Source: Mucilaginibacter sp.
GTDB lineage: Bacteria; Bacteroidota; Bacteroidia; Sphingobacteriales; Sphingobacteriaceae
Assembly (NCBI GenBank): GCA_025352225.1
Contig: JANXTT010000042.1
Span: forward strand, 1 to 42,400
DNA: 42,400 bases
Reading direction: 5' to 3'
Shown here: positions 25,778 through 33,171 of the stretch, one piece after another
Layout: each line of letters begins with the position of its first letter
Numbering within the stretch: the stretch's first letter is position 1
The notes under the pieces: model-generated
The model's input: the letters and a program-made list of their open reading frames with translations, nothing else
Databases searched by the model: none
Told to the model about the DNA's origin: nothing
Position numbers and translations under genes: made by a program

Positions 25778-25817
25778 GAACTATGCCTATATATCCAGCT
25801 ATCCCTTTTTATCATTA

Positions 25818-26129
25818 TTAAAATAGTCCGACAGGCCAATACGCCAGGCTGCCTAACTTCGGATGAAAAGATGGCTGATAACGGATATATCCGTACTCGT
25901 CCAGTTCCCTGATGCATTTGTGATAGGTGGCCACCGATGCAATCCTGCTATAACCCATCAACTCCCGGCGGCTAAAAGAAAACGGGCTGACAAAGCCATC
26001 ACGCTGCCAGCATACAAATAGGGCGGTGAACAAACTGATATGTGTTGCATAAAGGCGCTGGTCGTTGCCCATGCGCCGGATCAGTTTGCTATAGCCAGCT
26101 AATTCGGATGTGAATAATTGGTTTTTCAT
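25818..26129 (-). CDS. small winged-helix-like protein of the mobile backbone, island 1
   Basis: The 103 residues include SFSRRELMGYSRIASVATYH, then KCIRELDEYGYIRYQPSFHP. This reads as a winged helix: recognition helix (SRIASVATYHKCIREL) followed by a wing. The homologue at 39541-39852 is closely similar, and the gene order is the same. Such proteins accompany mobilization or replication genes of Bacteroidetes elements. It may be a transcription regulator or initiator-like factor. It overlaps the following helix-turn-helix gene by 4 bases, so the two are coupled. Confidence 0.72.
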   Translation of the reverse strand: MKNQLFTSELAGYSKLIRRMGNDQRLYATHISLFTALFVCWQRDGFVSPFSFSRRELMGYSRIASVATYHKCIRELDEYGYIRYQPSFHPKLGSLAYWPVGLF

Positions 26130-26389
26130 TGCTGGCCTCCCTCTAATAGTTTGTGGATGTCCTCTAATTTGTAATACATCATGCCGCCTATTTTGGTGTA
26201 ACGTAAGGTGCCATTGATCCGCAGGTTTTGCAAGGTGCCTGGTGAAATGTTTAACAGCTTTCTCACTTCGCTACTTTTCAGCCATTGTTTACTTTGCCCT
26301 TGTCCGGGCTGCATAATTTTTTTGATTTCTTTTAACAGGTCGATTTTAAACTCCCGTAAATCTTCTCTGGTGATTAATTCCACATTCAT
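26126..26389 (-). CDS. helix-turn-helix excisionase-family protein, island 1
   Basis: The 87 residues comprise an N-terminal helix (ITREDLREFKIDLLKEIKKI) and a MerR/excisionase-type helix-turn-helix: WLKSSEVRKLLNISPGTLQN, then GTLRYTKIGGMMYYKLEDIH. This is the usual small DNA-binding protein of Bacteroidetes mobile elements and may act as an excision factor or regulator. The island 2 homologue is nearly identical but has lost its start to an insertion sequence. The initiator ATG at 26389 is well placed after an aaaggagg-like sequence (26393-26402). Confidence 0.82.
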   Translation of the reverse strand: MNVELITREDLREFKIDLLKEIKKIMQPGQGQSKQWLKSSEVRKLLNISPGTLQNLRINGTLRYTKIGGMMYYKLEDIHKLLEGGQQ

Positions 26390-26402
26390 CTTTCTCCTCC
26401 TT

Positions 26403-26672
26403 TTAATCTTTAATTTTTGTTGTCATGATTTTAAGCACCTCACTTTTTCTGAAATACACGCGTTTGTGCAGGCGCAAAAAAGGCAAGCCCTTTTTCATCC
26501 AGTCGGTGAGTGTAACCAGCGACACACCTAATTCGGCGGCAAGTTCCTGTTTGGATAGTAGCCGTTCTTCCTGTGGTGGCTGTCTGTTGCCTATCTTAAA
26601 ATGTTCCTGTAGTTCTGCCCTGACCGCTTCCCGGATACACTGACTTAGAGCTTCGTTGTTTATGATTTCCAT
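26403..26672 (-). CDS. helix-turn-helix DNA-binding protein
   Basis: The protein has 89 residues from ATG 26672 (MEIINNEALSQCIREAV). The frame is open further upstream to 26795, but this ATG is preceded by aaagg and gives the normal family length. The C-terminal half is an excisionase-type helix-turn-helix (SKQELAAELGVSLVTLTDWM, then GLPFLRLHKRVYFRKSEV). It is the first gene of the mob cluster and a second, distinct member of the HTH family. No homologue is visible in island 2, where an insertion sequence occupies this position. An 8-bp hairpin (accactca/tgagtggt, 26721-26740) upstream could be an operator. Confidence 0.75.
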   Translation of the reverse strand: MEIINNEALSQCIREAVRAELQEHFKIGNRQPPQEERLLSKQELAAELGVSLVTLTDWMKKGLPFLRLHKRVYFRKSEVLKIMTTKIKD

Positions 26673-26845
26673 AACCTTTGATTTTGGCTCAAAGGTGGGG
26701 TATGGCGCAATAAGAATATGACCACTCAAATCTGAGTGGTTAAAAAGGAGTCGTTTATGACAAGTTGAATTAAGTTGCAAATAGCTCAATATCAAATTGA
26801 TACTGAGCTTGTAAATTGCTTATGGTAGGACTATTAAAGAAAAAA

Positions 26846-27607
26846 TCAACTGTGCTTTTTGGCCGGGCCGATATGATATAGCCTTGATTTTTCCGGAATG
26901 CGGGAGTATTTACCGCGTAGATCTCGTTTATCACCAGGGAAATAACGGTGTATCGTTTCGAAATTAATCTCCCGATCACCCTCCCGGAAATGTTTGCAGA
27001 TCATCTTCATCCATACATTTTGTGTTTGTGACAGAAGTAATTCTTTACCGTTGGGCAGTTTGATTTCCTGTAGCTGCAAATACAAATCTAAGAGGGTATT
27101 TCTGTAACCGTCTGCAATATTGATATAGTCTACGGTTTCTAATTTACGGGCATCCTTTAATTCTTGTTTGGTTTCGGCTAATTGGTTTTTAAGTTTAAGG
27201 ATTTCTTCCTGTTGTTCGGCTATAATCGTGTCTTTGGATTTATCAGTTTTCCATTGGTCAATGGATTTCATGAAATCCATAAAGACCTTTAGTATTTCCT
27301 TATGTCTAACATCCGTACCATGATTAGAATTGTAACGATCTTTTACTTTTAGTTCATCAATCGCATCTGAAATGATGCTATATAAGTGCTGAAAAAATTC
27401 TTGCTCCTGCACATTATCATTATGATTGAAAAAATAGTCTAAGTGGTGTTTATAAAAAATTGGATAATCACTTTCTTTAAGATGATATAAGCGGTACAGG
27501 ACGTGGTTATCTTCATACTCTTTAGGCCAAAACAGAGGTCTGCCGATGTCGAAGGTATATCGTGAAAAGTCGAAACGTTGGCGGTGTTGGAAATAGGTTC
27601 GTTTCAT
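26846..27607 (-). CDS. hypothetical protein with central coiled coil
   Basis: The protein has 253 residues and is not recognised. The N-terminal part is aromatic-rich (YFQHRQRFDFSRYTFDIGRP). A coiled coil runs over about residues 125-160 (IIAEQQEEILKLKNQLAETK). The C-terminal part has MKMICKHFREGDREINFETI, then a basic end (GDKRDLRGKYSRIPEKSR). There is no signal peptide or membrane helix. It stands at the head of the minus-strand mob cluster and is divergent from hipB, so it probably belongs to the mobile backbone as a regulatory or structural component. Confidence 0.6.
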   Translation of the reverse strand: MKRTYFQHRQRFDFSRYTFDIGRPLFWPKEYEDNHVLYRLYHLKESDYPIFYKHHLDYFFNHNDNVQEQEFFQHLYSIISDAIDELKVKDRYNSNHGTDVRHKEILKVFMDFMKSIDQWKTDKSKDTIIAEQQEEILKLKNQLAETKQELKDARKLETVDYINIADGYRNTLLDLYLQLQEIKLPNGKELLLSQTQNVWMKMICKHFREGDREINFETIHRYFPGDKRDLRGKYSRIPEKSRLYHIGPAKKHS

Positions 27608-27753
27608 AGTTGATAGGTGTTAAATCAAACTGTTATCAATCGTTTTTGTTTGAAATAATATACCCGTTATAATATGCTACTCTGGCTCCTTATAAATGTA
27701 TTCTTTAAAGGTAGTAAGGAACTAATATTATTGTTAAAGCGAAATTAGGAATA

Positions 27754-27847
27754 TACCTTAAAGGGTATAAATGAACCCATTAGATATAAATTGGTACCGA
27801 TAGGGTATAATATATTTAATTTTGTTATATTTGTACCCTAAAGGGTA
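27754..27847 (+). promoter_or_regulatory. three HipB-type operators and promoter of hipBST copy 1
   Basis: Sites end at 27767, 27807 and 27847, exactly 40 bases apart: taccttaaagggta (27754-27767), the partial taccgatagggta (27795-27807) and taccctaaagggta (27834-27847). The -7 element TATATTTG (27826-27833) directly abuts the third site, and hipB starts at 27853. Bound repressor would cover the transcription start. The same triple array with 40-base spacing precedes the island 2 copy. Operator identity is inferred from the symmetry and from the known autoregulation of hip loci. Confidence 0.72.
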
Positions 27848-27852
27848 TAAAT

Positions 27853-28056
27853 ATGTTGTCTGAATTTTTAAAATCAAAACGGAAAGCATTTAACTTCACA
27901 CAGGAAGACCTTGCTAATAAGGCAGGCGTAGGTCTTCGTGTAGTGAGAGAAATGGAACAGGGAAAAGCAACATTGAGAATGGACAAGGTTAACCAGGTAC
28001 TGGCTCTCTTCGGTTCGGAATTAGGTGTAGTAACAAAGCAAAAAGGTGATGAGTAA
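27853..28056 (+). CDS. hipB: HipB-like antitoxin/repressor, island 1
   Basis: A 67-residue XRE-type helix-turn-helix protein: LTNK-type helix 2 in FTQEDLANKAGVGLRVVREM and the following EQGKATLRMDKVNQVLALFG. HipB dimers bind the operators upstream and hold the toxin. The recognition segment VGLRVVREMEQGK is identical in the island 2 copy. It overlaps hipS by 8 bases, so the three genes form one transcription unit. Full length for the family. Confidence 0.88.
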   Translation: MLSEFLKSKRKAFNFTQEDLANKAGVGLRVVREMEQGKATLRMDKVNQVLALFGSELGVVTKQKGDE

Positions 28057-28372
28057 ACGTGGAATGGTATATTATCAGGATCGACTTGCGGGTATTGTAT
28101 CCGAAACCGATGAGGGCTATGAATTTACTTATGATGCTGATTATTTGAATACCGAAACGGCTAAACCTATTAGTTTAACCTTGCCCTTATCAAAAGAGAA
28201 ATATACCGATAGGGTATTGTTTGCTTTTTTCGACGGTTTGATTCCCGAGGGCTGGTTGCTAAATTTAGCTACCGACCATTGGAAAGTTAAAAGGAATGAC
28301 CGTTTTGAATTATTATTATTGACATGCAGGGATACTATTGGCGCGGTGACTATCATCCCCGAAAACGAATAG
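28049..28372 (+). CDS. hipS: HipS-like protein (HipA N-terminal subdomain), island 1
   Basis: The 107 residues correspond to the N-terminal subdomain of HipA kinases encoded as a separate gene: YYQDRLAGIVSETDEGYEFT, then PISLTLPLSKEKY and FAFFDGLIPEGWLL. In the E. coli HipBST system this small protein is the antitoxin that blocks the kinase. The gene order hipB-hipS-hipT is the same. The start at 28049 is favoured over the upstream GTG because it matches the island 2 copy (MSRKGLVYFQD). The assignment rests on arrangement and motifs. Confidence 0.8.
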   Translation: MSKRGMVYYQDRLAGIVSETDEGYEFTYDADYLNTETAKPISLTLPLSKEKYTDRVLFAFFDGLIPEGWLLNLATDHWKVKRNDRFELLLLTCRDTIGAVTIIPENE

Positions 28373-28375
28373 ATT

Positions 28376-29311
28376 ATGGCGAATTGTTGGTTTTGTTATC
28401 AGGATGCGGGGGATGCCGCGTACCACGAAAAATGCTCGAAGAAATTCTTTGGAACAACCATTCCCCCAACGCTGGAGCTAAATAGCCAGCTGTTAAAGGA
28501 TTTGGCCGAACAAACGATTAATACAAGAATTGCAGTAACGGGTGTACAACCTAAGCTTTCCGTTACCTTAGAAAAAAGCAAGGAAAATACAAGGCTTACC
28601 ATAGTTGGCCTTTGGGGAGAATATATCTTGAAACCACAGCAAGAGCAATACCCGATGATGCCGGAAACAGAGGATTTGACCATGCACCTTGCTTCCTTGT
28701 TTAAAATACCGGTATGTGAACATACATTACTAAAAGCTACTGATGGCAGCCTGGTTTATCTTGCCAAAAGATTTGATCGGGTTAAAGGAAAAAAAATCCA
28801 TGTAGAGGATTTTTGTCAGCTATCTGAATTTTTAACCGAAAGCAAATACAAGGGTTCTTATGAAAAGGCAGGAAAGTTAATTTTAAAATACTGCGCTAAT
28901 ACCGGTTTAGATGCGCTTAACTATTTCGAGTTGGTTTTATTCTCTTATTTAACGGGGAATAATGATATGCACCTCAAAAACTTTTCTCTTTTACATTCGG
29001 ATACAGGCATTTGTTTAAGCCCCGCCTATGATTTATTAAACGTTAACCTGTTGAATCCGGCAGACGATGAGGAATTAGCATTAACATTAAACGCCAGGAA
29101 AAAAAAGATCACTATTAAGGATTTTGAAGTATTAGGAAAAAGTCTTCAAATCCCTGAAAAAGCATGGCACAACAGTATGACTAAGTTTGCTTCAATGAAT
29201 GATGAAGTTATCAGTATGATCAATGCCTCGTTTTTGGGTTCAGAGGAAAAGGAACAGTATAGAAAAATATGGGCTGATAAACAGGCAGTATTTCGTTATG
29301 ATCCCAACTAA
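28376..29311 (+). CDS. hipT: HipT-like serine/threonine kinase toxin, island 1
   Basis: HipA/HipT kinases phosphorylate aminoacyl-tRNA synthetases and arrest growth. The 311 residues lack the N-terminal subdomain (supplied by HipS). The glycine-rich loop RIAVTGVQPKLSV is at residues 51-63. The catalytic loop GNNDMHLKNFSL lies near 195, and the metal-binding Asp is in SPAYDLLNVNL near 219. At the position of the S-x-S autophosphorylation motif of E. coli HipT the sequence is A53-V-T55. A Cys/His cluster at the N-terminus (C4-x2-C7-x9-H17-x2-C20) suggests a zinc knuckle. Both oddities are shared with the island 2 copy. Confidence 0.87.
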   Translation: MANCWFCYQDAGDAAYHEKCSKKFFGTTIPPTLELNSQLLKDLAEQTINTRIAVTGVQPKLSVTLEKSKENTRLTIVGLWGEYILKPQQEQYPMMPETEDLTMHLASLFKIPVCEHTLLKATDGSLVYLAKRFDRVKGKKIHVEDFCQLSEFLTESKYKGSYEKAGKLILKYCANTGLDALNYFELVLFSYLTGNNDMHLKNFSLLHSDTGICLSPAYDLLNVNLLNPADDEELALTLNARKKKITIKDFEVLGKSLQIPEKAWHNSMTKFASMNDEVISMINASFLGSEEKEQYRKIWADKQAVFRYDPN

Positions 29312-29464
29312 TTGATATTTTATGAGTTGACGAATAGACAACTTGGAGTTAATGAAAAAATCTAAATGAAGAGTGCTTGGAAGTTTTTAAACATCAATAT
29401 CCTACCTATATACCAAACATAGAGTTTAAGACAAATCGAAGAAATTAGGCTACCCTTTAAGCGA

Positions 29465-29497
29465 TTTGTCAATTGTAATTAAATAGCATTATCTTCG
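29465..29497 (+). promoter_or_regulatory. possible promoter of the DUF262 operon
   Basis: TTTG (29465-29468) and TAtcTTcG (29490-29497), 21 bases apart, lie 19 bases before the start codon. The -7 element deviates from TAnnTTTG at one base. The surrounding 204-base gap otherwise holds nothing recognised. Confidence 0.35.
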
Positions 29498-29515
29498 AAG
29501 AAATAAAGAGTTGAA

Positions 29516-30637
29516 ATGCCATTTGACGAATCAGACCCTCAAGAAGCACCTCCAATAGTTACTGATTTAGACACTTCCAAAGAAGATAAACTAAGTGACG
29601 GAGGATTGTATCCATATGACCCTGCGTACACTGATATTGAGATCGGTGATACCCCTTTTACAATTTTTGAATATTTGAGACAACTCGGTAAGGACAAAAT
29701 TATAATTCAACCGGATTTTCAAAGAAATCAGATATGGAATATTGTGCAAAAAAGTAAATTTATCGAATCTATAATTCTGAATTTTCCTCTGCCGCCAATT
29801 TATTTAAATGAGACCAAAGAGTCTCAATATATTGTAATCGACGGTTTACAAAGGACTACGGCATTAAAAGAGTTTTATGATAATCAGTACCCTTTACAAG
29901 GAATAGAAGCTTTGCCCAAATATAACAAGTATCGTTTTAGGGATCTTCCTCAAAGTTTGCAGTCGAAATTTGAAGACAAAAAGCTTACAATATTTATATT
30001 GAAGCCTTCTACGCCAATGGTTGTGATATATGATTTGTTCAATCGGATTAACACTGGCGGTACGCAACTAAACCGTCAAGAAGTGAGAAACTGTATCTTC
30101 ATTGGCAAATCAACTAAACTACTTAAATACTTGTCCGAAAAGGAATATTTTAAAAAAGCTATCTGGTGGGGCGTTCGGGATTTAAGAATGAAGGACCGGG
30201 AAGTGGTGTTACGCTATTTGGCATTCCGATGGTTTGATTATGTTAAGAATTATACTGGTGATATGAGTGAGTATGTTGAAACTGCGATGAAAAGAATTAA
30301 CAAAGCTGAAGAAGAAACAATTCAGTTGATGAAAACCGACTTTAAACGAGTAATGGATTGGTCATTTACAATTTGGGATAGAGAAAACTTCAGAATCCCT
30401 ACAGAACAAACGAGAGGAACTATTAATACTGCAATTTTAGAGTCTGTTTGTAATTATTTATCAAGTAAATCAGATGATTTCTTAACGATTAACAAAAAAA
30501 TCATTCATAAAAATTACTCCACTTTAATCTCTAATAGTACTTACTATGATTCGGTTACAACGTCCACAGGTAGCAAGGCAAAAGTTTTGGATCGTTTTAG
30601 ATTGGCCCATGAAATATTAAATGTTAATACTAAATGA
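29516..30637 (+). CDS. DUF262 protein (GmrS/ParB-like), first gene of a three-gene operon
   Basis: The protein has 373 residues. The DUF262 domain occupies about residues 45-200 with the signature KIIIQPDFQRNQIWN (61-75), SKFIESIILNFPLPPIYL and VIDGLQRTTAL (107-117). The Asp-Gly-x-Gln-Arg box is the nucleotide-binding/nuclease motif of the family, known from GmrSD-type restriction and other defence proteins. The C-terminal half is helical and not recognised. There is no HNH (DUF1524) domain, so it is not a full GmrSD. It overlaps the ATPase gene by 4 bases (ATGA). A function in sensing or cutting foreign DNA is inferred from family and island context. Confidence 0.82.
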   Translation: MPFDESDPQEAPPIVTDLDTSKEDKLSDGGLYPYDPAYTDIEIGDTPFTIFEYLRQLGKDKIIIQPDFQRNQIWNIVQKSKFIESIILNFPLPPIYLNETKESQYIVIDGLQRTTALKEFYDNQYPLQGIEALPKYNKYRFRDLPQSLQSKFEDKKLTIFILKPSTPMVVIYDLFNRINTGGTQLNRQEVRNCIFIGKSTKLLKYLSEKEYFKKAIWWGVRDLRMKDREVVLRYLAFRWFDYVKNYTGDMSEYVETAMKRINKAEEETIQLMKTDFKRVMDWSFTIWDRENFRIPTEQTRGTINTAILESVCNYLSSKSDDFLTINKKIIHKNYSTLISNSTYYDSVTTSTGSKAKVLDRFRLAHEILNVNTK

Positions 30638-31779
30638 TAAAAGATATTCAATTAAAAAATTTCAAGTGCTTTCAAAATTCGCCATTATTTGAATTCGGTA
30701 AAATCAATCTGCTTACAGGAATCAATGGGAGGGGCAAATCCAGTTTATTGCAATCTATTTTAATACTATCGCAATCCGCCTGGAAAAGTCCTGGTTTAAA
30801 AAAGCTGATAATTAATGACGAATTACTGGAACTTGGAAATTTTGATGATATAAAAAACAGTGAAACCCCAAAAGGAGAAAATATCCAAATCCAAATTAAT
30901 TTCGATTCTCCAGTTATTGGAATAACGCAAATGGAATTTGCTGAAAACTTCGACAATCCTTTAGAAGCTGAATGTAAACGGATTGACTTTAATTATGCAG
31001 TAGAAAGTACGACAGCAATCAATAAGCTGGATAATAATGAACAAATTGATATACTTTCAGAACTTTTAAAAAGGACTCATTATATAAGTGCTGATCGCCT
31101 TGGGCCGGTTAAATATGTCGAAAAAATAAACCTTCCATCATTTGTGCATGTTGGTGCTCGTGGTGAACACACCATCAATATTTTAGCTAATTCTTTGTAT
31201 TTAGCTAATGTTCACGATAACCTTTATTTAGGGGAAGACTCTAAATCCGTTTTACGTCAGGCTGCTGAGTGGCTTTCATATATTCTAGACGGTGCAAGAA
31301 TTGAAATTAAAGGTCAGGATAAAGAGAGTAGCGTTTTGTACATGTTAGTAAATAATCGAAATAACTCATATCAATACAAACCGGCCAATGTTGGATTTGG
31401 TTATAGCTATATTTTACCATTAATAGTTACTGGTCTGATTGCAAAAGTGGGGGATACTATTATAATTGAAAATCCTGAAGCGCACTTGCACCCGAAAGCA
31501 CAATCTCGAATTGCAGAGTTTTTTTCTAAAGTATCCTCATGTGGGATACAAGTATTCATTGAATCCCATAGTGAACATATCTTAAACGGCTTGCGAGTTA
31601 GCGTATTAGATCCCCGAATTGAAATTGGGAATCAGGATTTATCCATCCAATATTTTAATGAGGATTTTAAGCCGGAAAAGTTGGAGGTTGACGAAAAAGG
31701 GAAAATTGCAAATTGGCCGAATGGCTTTTTTGATCAACAAGAGATTGACTTATCTAATATATTTAAATATAGTCGATGA
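30634..31779 (+). CDS. AAA/SMC-like ATPase, DUF3696 type, second gene of the operon
   Basis: A 381-residue ABC/OLD-like ATPase: DIQLKNFKCFQN at the N-terminus, Walker A GINGRGKSS (29-37), a signature-like region FGYSYILPLIVTGLI near residue 262, Walker B IIENPEAHLHPKAQS near 276, and the H-loop ESHSEHILNGLRV near 310. The C-terminal tail (GKIANWPNGFFDQQEIDLSN) is the hallmark of DUF3696 proteins. No TOPRIM domain follows, so it is an ATPase only. Start and stop overlap both neighbours by 4 bases, so all three proteins are probably made in fixed ratio and act together. Confidence 0.83.
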   Translation: MIKDIQLKNFKCFQNSPLFEFGKINLLTGINGRGKSSLLQSILILSQSAWKSPGLKKLIINDELLELGNFDDIKNSETPKGENIQIQINFDSPVIGITQMEFAENFDNPLEAECKRIDFNYAVESTTAINKLDNNEQIDILSELLKRTHYISADRLGPVKYVEKINLPSFVHVGARGEHTINILANSLYLANVHDNLYLGEDSKSVLRQAAEWLSYILDGARIEIKGQDKESSVLYMLVNNRNNSYQYKPANVGFGYSYILPLIVTGLIAKVGDTIIIENPEAHLHPKAQSRIAEFFSKVSSCGIQVFIESHSEHILNGLRVSVLDPRIEIGNQDLSIQYFNEDFKPEKLEVDEKGKIANWPNGFFDQQEIDLSNIFKYSR

Positions 31780-32690
31780 TGTTAGCTCATCTTTACATCA
31801 TGGAAGAGTCATTTGAACAAAATGCAACATTTTCCGCTGCCGAAATTGAAGAAAAAGTTAAAAGATTGGCAGAAGATCTTAGAATGGTGCATACATATAA
31901 AGATTCCAATAAACTTTATGCAAATTTCGAAGCATTGTATTCTAAAGCGTTCTATGGGGGATTTACTGTTGAGGATTTTTTGTGTAATGTACAAGAAGTC
32001 AAAAAAGTAGTTGATAGAGATGTTATCAATGCCCTGATTCAAATATTTGAAAAAGCCACTGATACTAAAATAACTTCACAAGAAGTTAGGGAAGAGCTTT
32101 TGAATTGGACAGATGCTCACAATTGCCATGGATTAATTGTTTTTCATCCAGTTAATGAAATTGACCCCTCTGTTCAGCTTATATATGGAATCGATGGTTG
32201 GTATGGATTTCGAAGACACTTCTTAGGTAGGTATCCTAACAACGGGGTGTTTTTTATTGATGAATGCAAAAAATACTATCCTAAAATATTTTTCCATGAA
32301 CGAACAAAAAATACAATAATAGAAATATTAAATCATTTTGCTATATCGATTACAATTCATTTGGGCTATTTAAATGATATATTTTACCAATATCGAGAAC
32401 GTAGCTTTATTAATGAATCAGAAAAATATCGTACGTTTTCCATAGAATGTCAATTGGAACACGATGCTGCATCTAAGGATAAATTGAAAGCAAAAGAAGC
32501 GCTTACTTGGAATTTTACAAATGATATAAATCAAACTGAAGAGGTAACTTGTTATCCCCATTTAAGATTGTGTAAAAGCGATATAAGAGGGGATAGTTTT
32601 TTTTACCAAAATCGAATATATTTTCATGAAGGTGTTCCATCGATAAAAAGTGGAAATATTTTAGTTGGTCATATTGGTCTTCACTTGTAA
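31776..32690 (+). CDS. unrecognised third protein of the DUF262/ATPase operon
   Basis: The protein has 304 residues and I do not recognise it. The first 130 residues are helical (SAAEIEEKVKRLAEDLRMVH), and then comes a mixed region (GLIVFHPVNEIDPSVQLIYG, YGFRRHFLGRYP, VFFIDECKKYYPKIFF). The C-terminal end is PHLRLCKSDIRGDSFFYQNR, then GNILVGHIGLHL. There are no membrane helices. The first ATG overlaps the ATPase stop (ATGA at 31776); an in-frame ATG at 31800 gives a slightly shorter product. Its fixed place after a DUF262 protein and a DUF3696 ATPase suggests an effector or sensor of a defence system. A three-gene set of this type (possibly Menshen) has been described, but I cannot confirm the match. 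Confidence 0.65.
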   Translation: MMLAHLYIMEESFEQNATFSAAEIEEKVKRLAEDLRMVHTYKDSNKLYANFEALYSKAFYGGFTVEDFLCNVQEVKKVVDRDVINALIQIFEKATDTKITSQEVREELLNWTDAHNCHGLIVFHPVNEIDPSVQLIYGIDGWYGFRRHFLGRYPNNGVFFIDECKKYYPKIFFHERTKNTIIEILNHFAISITIHLGYLNDIFYQYRERSFINESEKYRTFSIECQLEHDAASKDKLKAKEALTWNFTNDINQTEEVTCYPHLRLCKSDIRGDSFFYQNRIYFHEGVPSIKSGNILVGHIGLHL

Positions 32691-32828
32691 TTAATTCCAG
32701 TTTATTTTGTTACTAAGGCTACATAAAAAGATATTATATATATAATCTAACTTGCATTTTTTGCGTCAAATCTTATTATTTCGTATATTTGATATAAATC
32801 ATTTGCACTCAATTAGTTGCAAAAAAAA

Positions 32829-32847
32829 GGTGAGCCTTTGGTGAGCA
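32829..32847 (+). promoter_or_regulatory. probable integrase arm sites, right end of island 1
   Basis: ggtgagc (32829-32835) and ggtgagca (32840-32847), 11 bases apart, sit 58 bases inside the right att core. They match the repeats at the left end (3539-3583) and not those of island 2. Confidence 0.55.
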
Positions 32848-32904
32848 GCCGCTATTTAGAAAGTAAAGATATTGATTTTCAACAATATAAGGACATGGTT
32901 CATG

Positions 32905-32919
32905 TCCCGTCCATTCCGC
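32905..32919 (+). repeat. attR of island 1 and attL of island 2
   Basis: An exact copy of the 15-base core at 3422-3436, with no tRNA around it. It marks the boundary between the tandem islands. Confidence 0.85.
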
Positions 32920-32940
32920 TTTTTCAATATCAAAAACAGT

Positions 32941-32976
32941 AAAAACCCCTTAAATGACATCATTTAAGGGGTTTTT
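32941..32976 (+). terminator. terminator hairpin just inside island 2
   Basis: A perfect 16-bp stem (aaaaaccccttaaatg / catttaaggggttttt) with a 4-nt loop, 22 bases after the att core. It has the same position as the hairpin of island 1 but an unrelated sequence. Confidence 0.75.
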
Positions 32977-33017
32977 CATTTTCAGGGCATACCAAATTAT
33001 TCACGTTTTCGCATAGC

Positions 33018-33069
33018 ATTCGGGAGTAATTCGGGAGTCATTTACAAGTCTGCTTACGAACTCCCGAAT
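33018..33069. promoter_or_regulatory. probable integrase arm sites, left end of island 2
   Basis: attcgggagt at 33018-33027 and 33029-33038 (11-base period), then the inverse actcccgaat at 33060-33069. The layout (two direct, one inverted) equals that of island 1, with a different sequence. The right end of island 2, outside the window, should carry the same motif. Confidence 0.55.
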
Positions 33070-33171
33070 TTGCTTACAATAACTTGATATACAGCCTGTT
33101 CAGTTATTGAACATCTTGATTTCTGATGATTAATTAATCAATTTTGTTTCACTTTTAATTAATCAAAAGTC

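Larger units (their letters stand above)
3422..32919 (+). mobile_element. island 1: complete integrative mobilizable element with defence cargo
   Basis: The element is bounded by 15-bp direct repeats at the tRNA-Asp 3' end and has an integrase at its left end. It carries a relaxase, MobC, a candidate oriT and small DNA-binding proteins in the right half. No type IV secretion or coupling protein gene is present in its 29.5 kb, so it should need a helper conjugative element to move. The cargo is AbiE, Mrr, an invertible type I restriction system, a DUF1016 nuclease, an Avs-like STAND protein, HipBST and a DUF262/ATPase operon. Short ggtgagc repeats sit just inside both ends and confirm the right boundary. 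Confidence 0.85.
32691..33171. other. junction of island 1 and island 2
   Basis: The 481 bases without a gene hold, in order, the right-end ggtgagc repeats of island 1, the shared att core, the terminator hairpin of island 2 and the cgggagt repeats of island 2. The last 60 bases before the integrase ATG resemble the same region of island 1 (gaacatcttgatt, then ttgtttcacttt). Confidence 0.75.

Noticed and set aside
32891..32919. possible second tRNA at the island junction
   Set aside because: Only the last 15 bases of tRNA-Asp are present; no D-arm or anticodon arm precedes them. It is an attachment-site remnant.
3422..32919. self-transmissible conjugative element
   Set aside because: No VirB/Tra, VirD4 or Bacteroides tra genes occur in island 1; only the relaxase, MobC and the candidate oriT are present.
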